Shown here: positions 15,445 to 18,739 of the stretch, in pieces | Numbering within the stretch: position 1 is the stretch's first letter | Layout of the letters: the number at the start of each line of letters is the position of its first letter | Assembly: GCA_041159865.1 (NCBI GenBank) | Contig: JBEAXK010000053.1 | Location: 1 to 18,739, forward strand | Direction: 5' to 3' | DNA from: BJGN01 sp041159865 | Lineage (GTDB): Bacteria; Bacteroidota; Bacteroidia; Chitinophagales; Saprospiraceae | Length of the DNA: 18,739 nucleotides | The notes under the pieces: generated by a model | What the model was told of the DNA's origin: nothing | What the model saw: the letters and a program-made list of their open reading frames with translations, nothing else | Database searches by the model: none | Translations under genes and position numbers: made by a program

Positions 15445-16004
15445 GACTGAAAAGATATTTCAATAGAAGTATGACAACCCAGAGTTGGAAGAACAGTATC
15501 TTTTTCAGATAAAATCATATCAGTATTTGGGAAATTCCAGTCAATATTTAGCTGGGGATCATCGTATTTAATGCCTGCCTCGGCCGTTTTATGATAATAA
15601 GCATCACATTTGTACAATATATCTGCCGTTGAACTTAGAGTTAGAAACCCATGAGCAAATCCCCGAGGGATATATAACTGATGATGATTTTCTTCACTTA
15701 GAACAACACTGTAGGATTGACCGAATGTAGGGGAGTTTTCTCTTAAATCAACTGCAACGTCTAAGATTTCACCTCTTAATACACGTATTAATTTTGCTTG
15801 CGCAAACTCCCCAATCTGGTAATGCAATCCTCTTAAAACCCCTCTGGTTGACCTTGATTGATTGTCTTGAATGAAAGGTAAATGTATACCCTGTTTTTTC
15901 AAAAAGTCATCTCGGAAAGATTCAAAAAAATAACCTCTGTCATCAGGAAAAACCCTGGGTTCAAAAAGCAAAAGTCCGGGAATTGGGGTTTCAAAACATT
16001 TCAT
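15441..16004 (-). CDS. rmlC: dTDP-4-dehydrorhamnose 3,5-epimerase
   Basis: This 187-residue cupin enzyme epimerises C3 and C5 of dTDP-4-keto-6-deoxy-D-glucose, the step before RmlD. It shows VFPDDRGYFFESF (18-30), RGVLRGLHYQ with active-site His61, LDVAVDLR (81-88), YIPRGFAHGF (111-120), catalytic Tyr131 in YKCDAYY, and the GIKYDDP and LNIDW blocks of the C-terminal part. The length is normal. It is followed by rmlD with a 4-base overlap and lies 14 bases after der, so it may be transcribed with the GTPase genes. rmlA and rmlB must be elsewhere in the genome. Confidence 0.95.
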   Translation of the reverse strand: MKCFETPIPGLLLFEPRVFPDDRGYFFESFRDDFLKKQGIHLPFIQDNQSRSTRGVLRGLHYQIGEFAQAKLIRVLRGEILDVAVDLRENSPTFGQSYSVVLSEENHHQLYIPRGFAHGFLTLSSTADILYKCDAYYHKTAEAGIKYDDPQLNIDWNFPNTDMILSEKDTVLPTLGCHTSIEISFQS

Positions 16005-16018
16005 AAAAAAGCTAATCC

Positions 16019-17320
16019 TTATTTTTGTCTGAATAATATATGAATAGGAACTCCCGTAAATTGAAAATGTTTTCGCATTTGATTCTCAAGGAAATTACGA
16101 TAACTATCTTTAATGTGGGTAGGGTGATTACAGAAAAACACGAAGGAAGGGTTTCGGGTAGGCAGCTGAGTTATATATTTTATTTTAATATATTTCCCTC
16201 TGTGTGCAGGAGGTGGCATATTCTCAATAATAGGAAGTAGGGTGTCATTTAACTCTGAAGTCTTGATTTTTCTGGTTCTATTCTCATAAACAGATAATGC
16301 AGCTTCTAATGCCTGAAAAATTCTGACCTTTTCAGTTGCTGATATAAAAAGAATGGGCACATCGGTAAAAGGAGCAATTTTTTCCCTGATTTCTTTTTCT
16401 AAATCGCGGGAAGTATTCGTTTCCTTGTCGATTAAATCCCATTTATTAATTAGGATGACAATACCTTTTTGTCTTTTTTGAGCTAAAGCAAAAATGTTTA
16501 CATCCTGTGATTCCATTCCTAAAGTTGCATCCACGAGAAGAACGCAAACATCACATTCTTCCATAGATTTAATGGCACGCATGACAGAATAAAATTCGAG
16601 GTCTTCGTGAACTTTTCCTTTTTTTCTAATGCCAGCAGTATCGATAAGAATGAATTCCTTGCCAAATTTTTTATAATGAGAATGAATAGCATCTCTGGTA
16701 GTTCCTGCTATTTCAGTTACAATATTCCTGTCTTCTCCTAAAAAAGCATTTGTAAGGGATGATTTTCCCGCATTTGGTTGACCAACGATGGCAAATCGTG
16801 GTATTTCATCGGTAGGAGGTTCCTCTTCAAAAATATGTTCAACCACTGCATCTAAAATTTCACCTGTTCCAGAACCGGTAATGGAGGAAAGAAAAAATAC
16901 ATTTTCAAATCCAAGGGCATAAAATTCATTAGCCTCTAACAAACGGTTGCTGTTATCTACTTTATTAATGGCTAAAAAAACAGGTTTATCCGTTCTTCGA
17001 AGCATATCCGCTACCTCATCATCTAAGTCGGTAATTCCTGTAGTTACATCGACCATAAAAATGATAGCTGCAGCTTCTTCAATGGCAATTTTAACTTGAG
17101 TTCTAATGGCAGATTCGAAAATATCCTGGGAATGTTTTACAAAGCCACCTGTATCCACAACGGTAAAATTTTTACCGTTCCAGTAACTGGGTCCATATTG
17201 TCTGTCTCTGGTTACACCAGAAATATTATCAATGATGGCTTTCCTCTCACCAATTAAACGATTATAGAGGGTTGATTTTCCTACATTGGGTCGGCCTACA
17301 ATGGCCACTATATTATTCAT
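16019..17320 (-). CDS. der: Ribosome biogenesis GTPase Der (EngA)
   Basis: This 433-residue protein has the two tandem GTPase domains unique to Der plus a C-terminal KH-like domain. Domain 1 has GRPNVGKST (9-17), DTGG (56-59) and NKVD (119-122). Domain 2 has GQPNAGKSS (180-188), DTAG (227-230) and NKWD (292-295). The KH-like tail contains FVFFCNHP and IKDSYRNFLENQ. Der binds the 50S subunit precursor and is needed for its maturation in the cytosol. The length is standard. It lies 53 bases downstream of era on the same strand, an order common in Bacteroidota, and 14 bases upstream of rmlC. Confidence 0.97.
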   Translation of the reverse strand: MNNIVAIVGRPNVGKSTLYNRLIGERKAIIDNISGVTRDRQYGPSYWNGKNFTVVDTGGFVKHSQDIFESAIRTQVKIAIEEAAAIIFMVDVTTGITDLDDEVADMLRRTDKPVFLAINKVDNSNRLLEANEFYALGFENVFFLSSITGSGTGEILDAVVEHIFEEEPPTDEIPRFAIVGQPNAGKSSLTNAFLGEDRNIVTEIAGTTRDAIHSHYKKFGKEFILIDTAGIRKKGKVHEDLEFYSVMRAIKSMEECDVCVLLVDATLGMESQDVNIFALAQKRQKGIVILINKWDLIDKETNTSRDLEKEIREKIAPFTDVPILFISATEKVRIFQALEAALSVYENRTRKIKTSELNDTLLPIIENMPPPAHRGKYIKIKYITQLPTRNPSFVFFCNHPTHIKDSYRNFLENQMRKHFQFTGVPIHILFRQK

Positions 17321-17373
17321 GTTTACTTTTTCAAAAACTAAAATAGAGGTTAAATTTACAATTTATACCCCAA

Positions 17374-18270
17374 TTATCCTTCGTAGCCAAATTGCTTCAA
17401 AGACTGTTCATCATCACGCCAGTTTTCTCTAATTTTGACAAAAAGCTCTAAATAAACTTTTGACTCTAAAAATTTTTCTATGTCCAGCCTGGAGGCTTCA
17501 CCTAACGCTTTCAAAGAACTGCCAGCTCTTCCAATAAGAATAGGCTTTTGACTTTTTCTGGAGGCAAAGATAGTCGCTTGAATCCTGACAATTGGTTTTC
17601 CTGCCATTGTCACATCTTCCTTAAAGGATTCGACACGCACTTCGACAGAGTAGGGTATTTCCTGTTTATATTGGAGAAGGATTTTTTCCCGTATAATTTC
17701 AGCCACAAAAAACCTTTCATTTCTATCTGTAAGCTGATCGGGGGGGTAATATTCAGGACCTTCGGGCAGATTATTCTTAATAAAAGCTAAAAGATCCTCC
17801 GTTTGGATTTGTTTTAAAGCAGAAACAGCAAAAAAATGTGCCTCAGGAAATATTTCCTTTTTTCTTGAAATCCAGTCTAGGATATCTTCCTGTGAACGTA
17901 AATCGATTTTATTGAGGACTAAAACAAGAGGAATTTCTAGTTGGTTAAGAGATTCGTGAAGTGCTTCTAAACTGTTATCAGGTTCGGAGAACTCAGAGAC
18001 CCAAACCAATAAATCGGCATCTTCAAAACTTCCTCTAACCGAGCTATTCATTGTTTTTTGCATCCTGTATGCAGGGTTATCGATGAAGCCAGGCGTATCA
18101 GAAAAGATTAACTGAAAGTTTTCACCACTTAAAATGCCAAGAATTCTATGGCGTGTAGTTTGCGGCTTAGGAGTTATAATAGACATTTTTTCTCCCACCA
18201 AGGCATTCATGAGAGTGGATTTACCCACATTGGGTTTACCAATAATATTTACAAAACCGCTTCTAAACAT
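17374..18270 (-). CDS. era: GTPase Era, 30S ribosome assembly
   Basis: Counted from the chosen ATG, this 298-residue protein has GKPNVGKST (11-19), the TTRHR switch I region, DTPG (58-61) and NKID (120-123). The C-terminal KH domain follows, with EIPYSVEVRVE leading in and GRAG (247-250) as the GxxG loop. Era binds the 3' end of 16S rRNA during 30S maturation. The open frame runs seven codons further to a TTG at 18291, but MFRSGFVNIIG is the usual family start. It is followed by der after 53 bases and preceded by a hypothetical gene that ends about 33 bases upstream. Confidence 0.96.
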   Translation of the reverse strand: MFRSGFVNIIGKPNVGKSTLMNALVGEKMSIITPKPQTTRHRILGILSGENFQLIFSDTPGFIDNPAYRMQKTMNSSVRGSFEDADLLVWVSEFSEPDNSLEALHESLNQLEIPLVLVLNKIDLRSQEDILDWISRKKEIFPEAHFFAVSALKQIQTEDLLAFIKNNLPEGPEYYPPDQLTDRNERFFVAEIIREKILLQYKQEIPYSVEVRVESFKEDVTMAGKPIVRIQATIFASRKSQKPILIGRAGSSLKALGEASRLDIEKFLESKVYLELFVKIRENWRDDEQSLKQFGYEG

Positions 18271-18303
18271 TTTGTAAAGGTAATCATTCAAAGGACTTCA
18301 AAC

Positions 18304-18739
18304 CTAATAAGAGGGTAAAGATTTTATGGAACCTTGAATTCGTTCCTCTAATAATTGAAAAATAGCCGTCGGTTTGTATATTCTCCAGTTAAAAGTATTG
18401 TAATCTGTTCCCATGAAAAACAAATGATGGATACGGGCATCTTTAAAATCATTGTAAACATGTTTTGGCAAATTTAATAAAGCGACCCAACCTCCCTCTT
18501 CAGAAATATCGTCTATCCACTCCTGATAATAATCGTCATCACCACTATGAAAGGTTAAAATATTTTCTCCAATTAAAATGAAATGAATGATGCCATAAAC
18601 CAGCATTTTATCTATAATATTTCTTTTCAGTGTCTGACAATCTTCCTCAATACAATCATTCCATTCCCCTAAAAATTCAATAATACAGAATTTTAAATCA
18701 TAATCAACCCATAATATTTTTATATATAATGTTTCTGAC
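18304..18739 (-). CDS. Conserved hypothetical protein, 5' end beyond the window
   Basis: A reading frame on the minus strand is open from the window edge (18738) to the stop at 18304, giving at least 144 residues. An internal ATG at 18606 would give 100 residues, but the upstream 44 residues (IKILWVDYDLKFCIIEFLGEWNDCIEEDC and onward) have the same character, so the real start probably lies outside the window. That stretch is split here only as written: IKILWVDYDLKF, then CIIEFLGEWNDC. The protein is acidic, rich in Trp, Tyr and Asp, and has a beta-strand pattern (ILWVDYD, CIIEFLGEW, FILIGENIL). No membrane segment or catalytic motif is recognised. It lies just upstream of era on the same strand and resembles uncharacterised Bacteroidota proteins from memory only. 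Confidence 0.75.
   Translation of the reverse strand, partial: SETLYIKILWVDYDLKFCIIEFLGEWNDCIEEDCQTLKRNIIDKMLVYGIIHFILIGENILTFHSGDDDYYQEWIDDISEEGGWVALLNLPKHVYNDFKDARIHHLFFMGTDYNTFNWRIYKPTAIFQLLEERIQGSIKSLPSY

Noticed and set aside
18271..18291. TTG-initiated extension of Era
   Set aside because: The ATG at 18270 starts at MFRSGFVNIIG, the usual Era N-terminus.
1..18739. tRNA genes, CRISPR array, insertion sequence or prophage
   Set aside because: No gap between genes exceeds about 125 bases, no regularly spaced repeats are seen and no transposase, integrase or phage protein is encoded.

Overview
This AT-rich window (by eye about two thirds A+T) comes from a member of the Bacteroidota, probably near the Saprospiria, Cytophagia or Chitinophagia. 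The clearest marker is a 938-residue secreted protein ending in a gliding-motility-associated C-terminal (CHU_C, type B) domain, the sorting signal of the type IX secretion system, which is confined to this phylum. The era-der pair, the secreted M14 peptidase and the lack of obvious Shine-Dalgarno sequences fit the same assignment. The only class-level hint is the general style of the secreted protein.

Layout. The left edge holds the 3' end of a plus-strand gene (1-192). Its tail overlaps, tail to tail, a small membrane-anchored hypothetical gene on the minus strand (157-528). Next comes a tightly packed minus-strand array of eight genes read from 8283 down to 593: flavin-containing monooxygenase, PECR-like short-chain reductase, long-chain acyl-CoA ligase, class 3 (fatty) aldehyde dehydrogenase, classical SDR, two small membrane proteins and a Gfo/Idh/MocA oxidoreductase. 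Gaps range from a 4-base overlap to about 40 bases, so this looks like one operon. Its first five products can be read as a route for lipid or hydrophobic substrates: oxygenation, aldehyde to acid, acid to acyl-CoA, reduction of enoyl or keto groups. The mix resembles the mycobacterial mymA operon (monooxygenase, SDR, dehydrogenase, FadD13). It is the best candidate here for an undescribed system.

A 122-base divergent intergenic region separates this operon from a plus-strand gene for a secreted M14 zinc peptidase carrying a glutamine-amidotransferase-like domain (8406-10997), which ends at a strong hairpin terminator. From 18739 down to 11052 the minus strand is mostly housekeeping: a conserved hypothetical open to the window edge, era, der, rmlC, rmlD, the large T9SS-secreted Fn3 protein and, only 8 bases after it, riboflavin synthase (ribE). 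The rmlC/rmlD pair makes the last two steps of dTDP-L-rhamnose; rmlA and rmlB are not in the window.

I see no tRNA, rRNA, CRISPR array, insertion sequence or prophage gene. Every gap between genes is under about 125 bases. Three genes have longer frames that begin at TTG; I chose the internal ATG for the aldehyde dehydrogenase (4432), the Gfo/Idh protein (1504) and Era (18270).
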